A stretch of 64,000 nt of DNA. It comes from PALSA-1006 sp041660815 (GTDB taxonomy: Bacteria > Pseudomonadota > Gammaproteobacteria > Burkholderiales > Gallionellaceae). Where the stretch lies: positions 1 to 64,000 of the forward strand of contig JBAZVN010000008.1 in the NCBI GenBank assembly GCA_041660815.1, written 5' to 3'. Numbering within the stretch: the first letter of the stretch is position 1; each line of letters begins with the position of its first letter. This document shows positions 44,932 through 52,400 of this stretch, piece after piece. The position numbers and the translations under genes are program-made. Under the pieces are notes generated by a model. That model had not been told where the DNA came from. It did no database searches and worked only from the letters and a program-made list of their open reading frames with translations.

Positions 44932-45257
44932 GTGACATTACAGAAATTACCGCCGCATTACTCAAATTCAGGGATGAGCGCGATTGGGCACAATTTCACG
45001 ACCCGAAAGATCTCGCGCTGGCGCTGAATATTGAATCATCCGAGTTGCTTGAAACTTTTTTATGGAAGACTGCCGAGCAGGCAGATGTAGCCAAAGTAAC
45101 AGAAGAATTGGCGGATGTTTTTGCTTTTGCGTTTTTACTTGCGGAGCAATACAAGTTAGATGTAACGCAGATCGTGCTGGATAAAATTAAAAAAAATGCG
45201 CTGAAATATCCGGTTGATAAATCCAGAGGGATCGCGAAAAAATATAACGAGCTTTAG
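44928..45257 (+). CDS. MazG-like nucleotide pyrophosphohydrolase
   Basis: A 109-residue all-helical protein of the MazG/dCTPase-like group. The metal-binding acidic motifs are ESSELLE (about 36-42) and EELADV (about 65-70), which hold Mg2+ for hydrolysis of nucleoside triphosphates to monophosphate and pyrophosphate, presumably house-cleaning. Its stop codon overlaps the convergent methyltransferase stop by four bases (TTAG shared). Confidence 0.88.
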   Translation: MSDITEITAALLKFRDERDWAQFHDPKDLALALNIESSELLETFLWKTAEQADVAKVTEELADVFAFAFLLAEQYKLDVTQIVLDKIKKNALKYPVDKSRGIAKKYNEL

Positions 45258-46399
45258 CTGCTGGCACTCAAGCGCCACAGCGAAGTCAACTCAGCAGCAC
45301 GCGCCGCATGTAAAGCATCGCTGCTATCCGAAACACGCGGATGACGGGGTTTGACATCTGTTTTTTCTACAACCTTTAACCCTGCCAAAGCTATCCAGCC
45401 GAGAAACTCAGCACGGGTGCGCAGCCCCAAATGCTCGGCAAGATCGGAGAGAATTAACCAGCCTTCTCCCCGCGGCAAAAGATGCTCTTTAAGCCCGTGC
45501 AAAAAGCCGCGCAACATACGACTCTCGGGATCGTAAACCGCATGCTCCAGCGGTGAACTGGGACGCGCGGGAACCCAAGGCGGATTGCACACCACAAGTG
45601 CAGCGCGCCCCTCGGGAAATAAATCCGCCGGCTGCACTTCAACCTGATTGTCATAGCCCAACTGAAACAAATTTTCACGCGCGCAATGCAAAGCGCGGGC
45701 ATCCTGGTCGGTGGCGATAATGCGTTGTATGCCGCGTTTCGCCAACACTGCGGCCAGCACTCCGGTGCCGGTACCGATATCAAAGGCGAGAGACTCTTTA
45801 ACGCAAAGTTCTGGCAATGCGGCATCATTCACCAGTCCGACATATTCACCGCGTATCGGCGCAAACACGCCGTAATGCGGATGAATTTTGGCGCCCAACG
45901 CGGGAATTTCCACACCGTTTTTACGCCATTCATACGCGCCGATGATGCCCTGCAATCCGCGCAACGAGGCAATGTAAGCTTCATGCACCCGACCATAAAC
46001 TTCCACGCAAGCCGCGCTGACATCGGGCGCACGACGCAATGGAATGCCGTGGTCCGCATTAAACGGCAGCAGCAACATACCCAGGGTGCGGGCACGCTGT
46101 GATTGCGTCTGACGGTGCAAATGAAAGGCTTCCGCAGGCGTACCGGGTTTGGATTTTTCTTTGCGCGGCTTTTCATCGGCGCGACGTGCCATGGCTTGCA
46201 ATAGTTGGCGTGCATTATTAAAGTCACCGCTCCAGAGCAAAGCCGTGCCTTCACAGGCCAGACGATAAGCTTCATCCGCATTGATACGGTCGTCGGCTAC
46301 GATGACACGCTTGGGCGGGGGCGTACCTGCCTCGGAACGCCAGCGTGCCGACTGTTCAGTGTCGGATTCTATCCAGCGAATGACGGGATAAGTGGTCAT
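45254..46399 (-). CDS. Class I SAM-dependent methyltransferase
   Basis: A 381-codon gene starting at the ATG at 46399; a 30-codon longer frame would overlap the RIO kinase gene by 71 bp and is rejected. The N-terminal 200 residues are not assigned; the C-terminal half has the SAM fold (DIGTGTGVLAAVLAK), IIATDQDARAL and the VVCNPPWVP motif of N6-adenine, N2-guanine or glutamine methyltransferases such as RsmC/HemK types. The substrate is uncertain. It is the last gene of the long leftward block. Confidence 0.85.
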   Translation of the reverse strand: MTTYPVIRWIESDTEQSARWRSEAGTPPPKRVIVADDRINADEAYRLACEGTALLWSGDFNNARQLLQAMARRADEKPRKEKSKPGTPAEAFHLHRQTQSQRARTLGMLLLPFNADHGIPLRRAPDVSAACVEVYGRVHEAYIASLRGLQGIIGAYEWRKNGVEIPALGAKIHPHYGVFAPIRGEYVGLVNDAALPELCVKESLAFDIGTGTGVLAAVLAKRGIQRIIATDQDARALHCARENLFQLGYDNQVEVQPADLFPEGRAALVVCNPPWVPARPSSPLEHAVYDPESRMLRGFLHGLKEHLLPRGEGWLILSDLAEHLGLRTRAEFLGWIALAGLKVVEKTDVKPRHPRVSDSSDALHAARAAELTSLWRLSASS

Positions 46400-46418
46400 T
46401 GGCAATTCAGCAACATAA

Positions 46419-47279
46419 TTAACGCCCCTCTGCTCTCTTAAGTTGCTGGTAGCGTAATTTGGCAGCGTGATCATCGCGAACCGCTTCAATTTCCCGCATC
46501 ACAGAACGCACATCAGCCTTCTTTTCGATTTGCTGAAATCTTCCGCTGAGCGGGGTATCTGCTTGCAATTCACCGCGCTGGTAGATTGACCAAATTTCTT
46601 TGCCATATTGGGTGGTGATGAGTTCCGGTGCAAACTGGCCAAAATAGACCGCCAGATTTTCCACGTCGCGCTCCAGCATGCGGCTGGCATTATTATTCGC
46701 GGCAGCATCGACCGCTTGCGGCAGGTCGATAATCACCGGCCCGAGCTCATCCACCAGCACATTGAATTCGGATAAGTCGCCGTGCACGATACCGGCACAC
46801 AACATAAGTACCACTTGGTGAATAAGGAAAGCATGAAATTCGCGCGCTTGTTCTGGTGTCAACTCCAAGTCATTCAGCCGGGGAGCGGGCTGTCCATCGG
46901 CGTCCGTCACCAACTCCATAAGCAACACGCCCTCAAAAAAACCCAAAGGTTGCGGTACGCGCACCCCGGCAGCGGCAAGTTTATATAAAGCATCGACTTC
47001 CGCATGTTGCCAGGCAGCTTCCTGCTCCTGACGTCCATAACGTGACCCTTTTTCCATGGCGCGCGCTTGCCGGCTATTTTTTACTTTGCGCCCTTCGGTG
47101 TAAGTAACTGCCTGATGAAATCCTCGCTGATTAGCTTCTTTATAAATTTTGGCACAGCGAATGGCGGCGCCGCACTGCACCACATACACGGTCGCTTCTT
47201 TGCCGCTTTTAAGTTGGCGGATTACCTCATCCACCAGTCCGTCTTCGACAAGCGGAGCGATTCTTTTGGGAACTTTCAC
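46419..47279 (-). CDS. RIO1-type protein serine kinase
   Basis: A 286-residue RIO-family kinase. It has a shortened ATP loop (LKSGKEATVYV, 23-33), the catalytic lysine in CAKIYK (Lys44), the active-site HGDLSEFN (166-173, with Asp168) and the metal site IIDLPQ (Asp185). RIO kinases are best known from eukaryotes and archaea, where they mature 40S/30S ribosomes; bacterial members are less studied. Its end-to-end placement behind rnhB and CopD-like genes in a translation and envelope block may hint at ribosome work, but this is inference. Confidence 0.9.
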   Translation of the reverse strand: MKVPKRIAPLVEDGLVDEVIRQLKSGKEATVYVVQCGAAIRCAKIYKEANQRGFHQAVTYTEGRKVKNSRQARAMEKGSRYGRQEQEAAWQHAEVDALYKLAAAGVRVPQPLGFFEGVLLMELVTDADGQPAPRLNDLELTPEQAREFHAFLIHQVVLMLCAGIVHGDLSEFNVLVDELGPVIIDLPQAVDAAANNNASRMLERDVENLAVYFGQFAPELITTQYGKEIWSIYQRGELQADTPLSGRFQQIEKKADVRSVMREIEAVRDDHAAKLRYQQLKRAEGR

Positions 47280-47726
47280 TTAGCGGCCCAACTCAACAAA
47301 CACAAAAATCAGAATTCCGATCACTAAGTTTGTCGCCACCAGCTTGCGAATGACAGCCAAAATAGCGCCGGCCTTAGGCCAATCGTTATCTGCCACCGCC
47401 AAATTAAAGGGGACATATTGCGCAAAAAAGACATAAGCAAAAATGAGCAACATCAACACTCCACCGCCCAGCATTGCGTGAATGTAATGGGGTAATTGCA
47501 CGATGCCGCCCATCAGGTAAGTCATATACAAGCCACTTACCAGTGTGGCAAAAACTGCAATCCATACCCAGTTAAAAAACCGGCAGAACACCTTATCCCA
47601 CAATTTTAAACGCTCGGGCGGTTGCAGCGCCTCTCCGGCGGCAGGACGTAACACCATGTATGCAAAGAACATTCCGCCCACCCACAAGACAACAGCGAGC
47701 AAGTGTATTAGCTTAAAAACCATCAT
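47280..47726 (-). CDS. CopD-like integral membrane protein
   Basis: A 148-residue protein with four predicted membrane helices, of the CopD/DUF4149-type group. Its start is the first of two ATGs at 47726, preceded by AAGGAGG; a frame extending to 47795 would overlap rnhB and is rejected. The motif HLLAVVLWVGGMFF near the N-terminus is characteristic of the family, which includes copper-resistance and heme-related proteins. It starts one base after the rnhB stop. Confidence 0.85.
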   Translation of the reverse strand: MMVFKLIHLLAVVLWVGGMFFAYMVLRPAAGEALQPPERLKLWDKVFCRFFNWVWIAVFATLVSGLYMTYLMGGIVQLPHYIHAMLGGGVLMLLIFAYVFFAQYVPFNLAVADNDWPKAGAILAVIRKLVATNLVIGILIFVFVELGR

Positions 47727-47727
47727 G

Positions 47728-48309
47728 TTAAATTTCCTCCTTAAGTAATTTGCGTACTGGAGCAAAACTTTTACGATGCTCGTCAGATACGCCATATTGC
47801 ATTAACGCGCTGAGATGAGCTGCAGTTGGATAGCCTTTATGCTGCGCGAATCCATATTGCGGCATGCGTTCATGCATTTCCAACATCGCCGCATCACGCG
47901 CGGTCTTTGCCAGAATTGAAGCGGCAGAAATTTCCGCCACACTGCTGTCGCCCTGCACAATCGCCCGGCAGGAAATGTTAATAGCCGGACAATATAATCC
48001 ATCCACCAGCACTTCATGCGGCTGCATGGACAGTGCTTCAACCGCGCGGCGCAATGCCAACAAGCTGGCTTGCAAAATATTTATTTCATCGATTTCTTGT
48101 GCCGAAGCAGTGGCAATCGCCCAAGCCAACGCATGCTGGCGAATCTCAACGGCGAGCTTATCGCGTTTTTTTTCGCTAAGTTTTTTTGAATCCGCCAGAC
48201 CGGCAATGGGATGCTGGCTATCGAGAATAACCGCTGCCGCATACACCGGACCAGCCAAAGGGCCACGCCCCGCTTCATCCACCCCGCAAACCAAGTGAAC
48301 CCGAGTCAT
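47728..48309 (-). CDS. rnhB: Ribonuclease HII
   Basis: RnhB cuts RNA in RNA-DNA hybrids and at single ribonucleotides in DNA. The 193-residue protein has the metal motif VCGVDEAGRGPLAGP at residues 7-21 and VAEISAASILAKTARD. It starts exactly one base before the lpxB stop, the usual lpxB-rnhB order. Confidence 0.96.
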   Translation of the reverse strand: MTRVHLVCGVDEAGRGPLAGPVYAAAVILDSQHPIAGLADSKKLSEKKRDKLAVEIRQHALAWAIATASAQEIDEINILQASLLALRRAVEALSMQPHEVLVDGLYCPAINISCRAIVQGDSSVAEISAASILAKTARDAAMLEMHERMPQYGFAQHKGYPTAAHLSALMQYGVSDEHRKSFAPVRKLLKEEI

Positions 48310-49464
48310 TTAAGCGCGACTTAAATACGGCAAAATGGCTTGCGCGGCTTTATACGCGGTATCTTGCTTGAGTCGCGCGTGAAAGCCTTCAAACACTGTT
48401 TCCAGTTCAGCCACTGCGCCCTTGTCGTTCACCAGGTTCATCAAGGCTTGGGAGAGATTTTCCGGTGTCGCATCATCTTGCAATAACTCGGGAACTACAA
48501 ATTTACCCGCGAGAATATTGGGCAAGCCGACGTAAGGCAGATAGGCTTTGCGCTTGCTCAACCAATACGCGAAACGTTGCATTTTATAAGTGATCACCAT
48601 GGGGCGCTTGAGCAGCGCCGCTTCCAGCGTGGCGGTTCCAGAGGCAACCAAAACGCCATCCGCCGCAATCATCGCGTCATGCGCATGACCGAACAGCATG
48701 GTAATCGGCATTTCCTGAGCTTCCTGCTGCCACAGTATATTTTCAAAAATAGTACGCGTTTCGCGACTGGCGAGTGGCACTAAAAATTGCGCCTCGGGGA
48801 TCTTCTGCAAAATAAGTTTTGCAGTTTTTATATAGGTCTCGGCCAAATACCGCACTTCGCTCTGACGACTGCCGGGCAATAAAGCAAATACTTTTGCCTT
48901 GTGCGGAATACGCATTTGTTCACGCATCAAGTTGCGCTTGGGGTATTCCGGTAACATGTCTGCCAAAGGATGGCCTACATAAGTCACCGGTATACCGGCC
49001 TTTTCGTAGATGGGCGCTTCAAAAGGAAACAAGGCAAGGAGGTGCGAAACTGCTTTTTTGATTTTATGAATACGCTCTCCGCGCCAAGCCCAAATAGACG
49101 GACTGACATAATGTACAGTGGGGATGCCGTGTTTTTTTAAGGCCAGCTCCAAACCCAAATTAAAATCCGGCGCATCTATACCAATAAAGATATCGGGCGG
49201 GGTGGCGATAAGCGTGTCCCGCAATTGTTTGCGAATGCCGGAAATTTCACGGTAATGCTTGAGTGCATCCCAATAACCGAACACAGACAATTTTTCCATT
49301 GGAAAGGAAACTTCCATTCCCGCCGCCTGCATTTTTGGACCGCCAATGCCGATAAAGCGCAGCTCCGGCAAACATTGTTTCAGGGCTTCAATCAGATGAC
49401 TGCCGAGCAAATCACCGGAAGCTTCCCCCGCCACCATTGCGATGGTTTTAATAGTGCCGCTCAT
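48310..49464 (-). CDS. lpxB: Lipid-A-disaccharide synthase
   Basis: LpxB joins UDP-2,3-diacylglucosamine and lipid X to the lipid A disaccharide at the inner membrane. The 384-residue GT-B glycosyltransferase opens with MVAGEASGDLLGS, has IGIDAPDFNL and the LLPGSRQSEV loop. Followed directly by rnhB. Confidence 0.96.
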   Translation of the reverse strand: MSGTIKTIAMVAGEASGDLLGSHLIEALKQCLPELRFIGIGGPKMQAAGMEVSFPMEKLSVFGYWDALKHYREISGIRKQLRDTLIATPPDIFIGIDAPDFNLGLELALKKHGIPTVHYVSPSIWAWRGERIHKIKKAVSHLLALFPFEAPIYEKAGIPVTYVGHPLADMLPEYPKRNLMREQMRIPHKAKVFALLPGSRQSEVRYLAETYIKTAKLILQKIPEAQFLVPLASRETRTIFENILWQQEAQEMPITMLFGHAHDAMIAADGVLVASGTATLEAALLKRPMVITYKMQRFAYWLSKRKAYLPYVGLPNILAGKFVVPELLQDDATPENLSQALMNLVNDKGAVAELETVFEGFHARLKQDTAYKAAQAILPYLSRA

Positions 49465-49483
49465 AATATATAAACCAATAAAA

Positions 49484-50254
49484 TCAACGCACTATACCGC
49501 GATCCGCAAGAGCTAAAAATTCTGCCAAGATAGCCAACTCCGGATGTTCGCCCACCTGCGCGCTGATAGATGTTTTTGCCTCGTCAAACGAAAGTCCGGA
49601 CCGGTACAACGTCTTGTAAGCACGTTTAATGGCCATAATGGAATCGCTGCTGAAGCCGCGGCGTTTCAACCCTTCCGAATTGATACCGTGCGCCACCGCG
49701 GGATTATCTGCCGCAGTAATGTACGGGGGGAGATCCTGCGATAAGCGGGTTTGAAAGCCGGTCATCGCATGCGCGCCGATGCGCACAAACTGGTGAACTC
49801 CGGACAGTCCGCCTAGAAACGCCCAATCGCCCACATGCACATGCCCGCCCAAATTCACTGCGTTGGCCATAATGGTGTGATTGCCGATCTGGCAATCGTG
49901 TGCGATATGCACATACGCCATAATCCAATTGTCGTTACCGATCCGCGTTACGCCTCCATCCTGAATCGTTCCAAGATTAAATGTGCAGTACTCGCGAATA
50001 GTATTGTTATCGCCGATTTCCAGACGCGTGGGTTCACCCGCATATTTTTTATCCTGGGGAATTGCGCCGATCGAATTGAACTGAAATATCCGATTGTCTT
50101 TACCGATGCGGGTATGGCCTTCAATAATGACATGCGGCCCTACCCAAGTACCGGCGCCAATTTCCACATGTTCGCCGATGATCGAAAAAGCGCCCACTTC
50201 GACATCGTCGGCAAGCTGCGCGTTGGGATGAATTAAAGCAGTAGGATGGCGCAT
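49484..50254 (-). CDS. lpxA: UDP-N-acetylglucosamine acyltransferase
   Basis: LpxA adds the first 3-hydroxyacyl chain in lipid A synthesis. The 256-residue protein is built of hexapeptide repeats forming a left-handed beta-helix, with the catalytic histidine in the AHDCQIGNH segment (about 120-128). Shares one base with fabZ. Confidence 0.96.
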   Translation of the reverse strand: MRHPTALIHPNAQLADDVEVGAFSIIGEHVEIGAGTWVGPHVIIEGHTRIGKDNRIFQFNSIGAIPQDKKYAGEPTRLEIGDNNTIREYCTFNLGTIQDGGVTRIGNDNWIMAYVHIAHDCQIGNHTIMANAVNLGGHVHVGDWAFLGGLSGVHQFVRIGAHAMTGFQTRLSQDLPPYITAADNPAVAHGINSEGLKRRGFSSDSIMAIKRAYKTLYRSGLSFDEAKTSISAQVGEHPELAILAEFLALADRGIVR

Positions 50255-50700
50255 TACTTATCCCGCATGGTGCACATAATTTCAGCTTCGGCTGCGACCT
50301 GCCCGTCTACCTCGGCAAGCGCACTAAACTTCCACAAACCGCGTTTTTGAAAAATGGGTTTGACCTTCAGGAATAATTGGTCACCGGGCACCACCGGACG
50401 CTTAAAGCGCGCTTTGTCGATACCGACAAAGTAATACACCTTGCTGTCGTCGGCTTTACCGCCTTCTCCGGTAAACGAAAGAATCGCCGCCGCTTGCGCC
50501 ATCGCCTCGATTACCAGCACGCCCGGCATCACCGGGTGATGCGGATAATGGCCGGGGAAAAATGGCTCGTTGATCGTTACATTTTTCAGCGCGACAATCT
50601 CTTTTCCCGGCTCGATAGAAATTACACGATCTATCAGCAAGAACGGATAACGGTGGGGCAAGTGATGCAAAATCTGGTTAATATCCATTTGAAAACTCAT
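50254..50700 (-). CDS. fabZ: 3-hydroxyacyl-ACP dehydratase FabZ
   Basis: FabZ removes water from 3-hydroxyacyl-ACP in fatty acid elongation and competes with LpxA and LpxD for the same substrates. The 148-residue hot-dog protein has LPHRYPFLLIDRV and the catalytic histidine and glutamate in FFPGHYPHHPVMPGVLVIEAMAQ (key residues His and Glu of GHxP and EAMAQ). Confidence 0.96.
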   Translation of the reverse strand: MSFQMDINQILHHLPHRYPFLLIDRVISIEPGKEIVALKNVTINEPFFPGHYPHHPVMPGVLVIEAMAQAAAILSFTGEGGKADDSKVYYFVGIDKARFKRPVVPGDQLFLKVKPIFQKRGLWKFSALAEVDGQVAAEAEIMCTMRDK

Positions 50701-50714
50701 CTATTTCTCCTCTC

Positions 50715-51761
50715 TCAAGATGCTGCGCCACTTTTAATAAGTTCAATTTCTTTTTCTAGCAGTTTGATTTTATTATACATTTCATCAAGATGACGCAACT
50801 GCACCGCATTTTTGCGCCATTCTTCATTCGGACTAAACGGAAACAGACCTGTATAGGCACCCGCTTGGCGAATTGATTTTCCTATCACGGTTGAAGAGGA
50901 AATTTCAACCTGATCCGCGATAGTTAAGTGTCCCAGCACAATCGCGCCCCCGCCGATACGGCAATATTTTCCAATCGTGGCACTACCCGCGATACCCACG
51001 CAACCGGCAATCGCGGTATGCGCGCCGATATGCACGTTGTGCGCAATCTGAATTTGATTATCCAGCTTTACGCCGTCTTCAATCACCGTGTCATCCAGCG
51101 CCCCGCGGTCGATAGTCGTGTTTGCACCAATCTCGACATCATTACCGATCACTACACGGCCAATTTGCGGGATTTTTTTCCAGGCACCTGCCTCCATCGC
51201 AAAACCAAATCCATCCGAACCAATCACCGCACCCGAATGAATGATCAGGTTATTGCCCAGCACACAATCGTGGTACACCACCACATTCGGATACAAGCGG
51301 GTATTGTTGCCAATCGTGGCATGTGCACCAATGCTGCACCCCGACATAATTACGCTTCCTTGCCCGATACTGGCGCCCTCCCCCACGGTTACATTTGCCG
51401 CGATATGCGCGTCAGTTGCGATACTCGCACCGGATGCAATCACAGCGCTGGGATGAATTCCGCCAGCGAAACTTGGCAACGGATTTAGAAAAGTTGAGAC
51501 CTTGGCAAAATACGAATAGGGATTGTCACAAACAATGCGCGGAATAGAAGTGGCTGCAGCATCCGCTGCGGAAACAATCACCGCACTCGCATGGGTAGTT
51601 TCCAGCTGCTTGTGATATTTGGAATTAGCGAGGAAAGCGATTTGACCACCGCCGGCACTTTCCAAAGTGGCAATTTGTTCAATTTGCGTGTTCGCATCGC
51701 CCTCAATCGTGCCGCCAAAACGCGCAACAATTTCAGTCAGTGTAAATGTTGGGCGAGCCAT
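50715..51761 (-). CDS. lpxD: UDP-3-O-(3-hydroxyacyl)glucosamine N-acyltransferase
   Basis: LpxD adds the second acyl chain to the lipid A precursor. The 348-residue protein has an N-terminal uridine-binding domain (1-105) and hexapeptide repeats forming a beta-helix, with the conserved HSGAVIGSDGFGFA stretch. The C-terminal helix is long (about 315-345). Confidence 0.96.
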   Translation of the reverse strand: MARPTFTLTEIVARFGGTIEGDANTQIEQIATLESAGGGQIAFLANSKYHKQLETTHASAVIVSAADAAATSIPRIVCDNPYSYFAKVSTFLNPLPSFAGGIHPSAVIASGASIATDAHIAANVTVGEGASIGQGSVIMSGCSIGAHATIGNNTRLYPNVVVYHDCVLGNNLIIHSGAVIGSDGFGFAMEAGAWKKIPQIGRVVIGNDVEIGANTTIDRGALDDTVIEDGVKLDNQIQIAHNVHIGAHTAIAGCVGIAGSATIGKYCRIGGGAIVLGHLTIADQVEISSSTVIGKSIRQAGAYTGLFPFSPNEEWRKNAVQLRHLDEMYNKIKLLEKEIELIKSGAAS

Positions 51762-51766
51762 AGCCG

Positions 51767-52267
51767 TTATTTATCCGCTTTTTCATTGGCCAAATATTCC
51801 AGCACTTTTTCAGTGATATCGATCTCCGGATTGCGATACACCGCCTCCTGAAGGATCAGATCGAATTTTTCAGTTTCGGCAATGGCTTGAATGGCTTTGT
51901 CTGCCAGACCCAATACTTGAGCTAACTCTTCATTCTTGCGCAGATTTAAATCTTCGCGAAATTCGCGCAGCGTACGCTGTAACGTTACATTTTGATTGGC
52001 CAACTCGCGCTCTTTTGCACGATGCTCCGCATCCGCTTTGCCCCCGTCTTTATCCAGCTCCGCCTGCAAATCTTTAACTTGCTTCATTAGCTGCTTGATC
52101 TCTTGGTCGCGTGTTGCAAATTCTTTTTCGATTTTTTTCTCGGCCTTTACTGCAGGGGCCGATTCACGCAACAGTCGTTGTGTATCGACAATGCCAACTC
52201 TAAAATCGGCAGCGTAGCCAGATGTGATAGATGCCGCCAGCATTGTTAATCCCAGAAATCTTTTCAT
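51767..52267 (-). CDS. skp: Periplasmic chaperone Skp/OmpH
   Basis: Skp holds unfolded outer-membrane proteins on their way to BamA. The 166-residue precursor has a signal peptide (about 1-19, ending YAA), the RVGIVDTQRLL start of the mature protein and a long charged coiled-coil (about 40-120) that forms the jellyfish tentacles. It follows bamA after a 133-bp structured spacer. Confidence 0.93.
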   Translation of the reverse strand: MKRFLGLTMLAASITSGYAADFRVGIVDTQRLLRESAPAVKAEKKIEKEFATRDQEIKQLMKQVKDLQAELDKDGGKADAEHRAKERELANQNVTLQRTLREFREDLNLRKNEELAQVLGLADKAIQAIAETEKFDLILQEAVYRNPEIDITEKVLEYLANEKADK

Positions 52268-52333
52268 ACTGCCTCCTCAATCCAAAATTTCGCCCAAAAA
52301 TATTAACCGCTTAACAACTCCAGCCGGATTTTA

Positions 52334-52394
52334 TGGAGTACGGCGGTGTGACACCGGCAAATTTAAAACCGCGACGTCGTACCGTCGCACTCCA
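52334..52394. other. Nested dyads in the bamA-skp spacer
   Basis: TGGAGT (52334-52339) and ACTCCA (52389-52394) frame a tight CGGTGTGACACCG palindrome. The region is transcribed from bamA into skp and could form an RNA structure for processing or partial termination. No T tract is seen on the minus strand. Confidence 0.35.
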
Positions 52395-52400
52395 AATAGC

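Noticed and set aside
46400..46489. Longer start for the methyltransferase
   Set aside because: Would overlap the RIO kinase gene by 71 bp.
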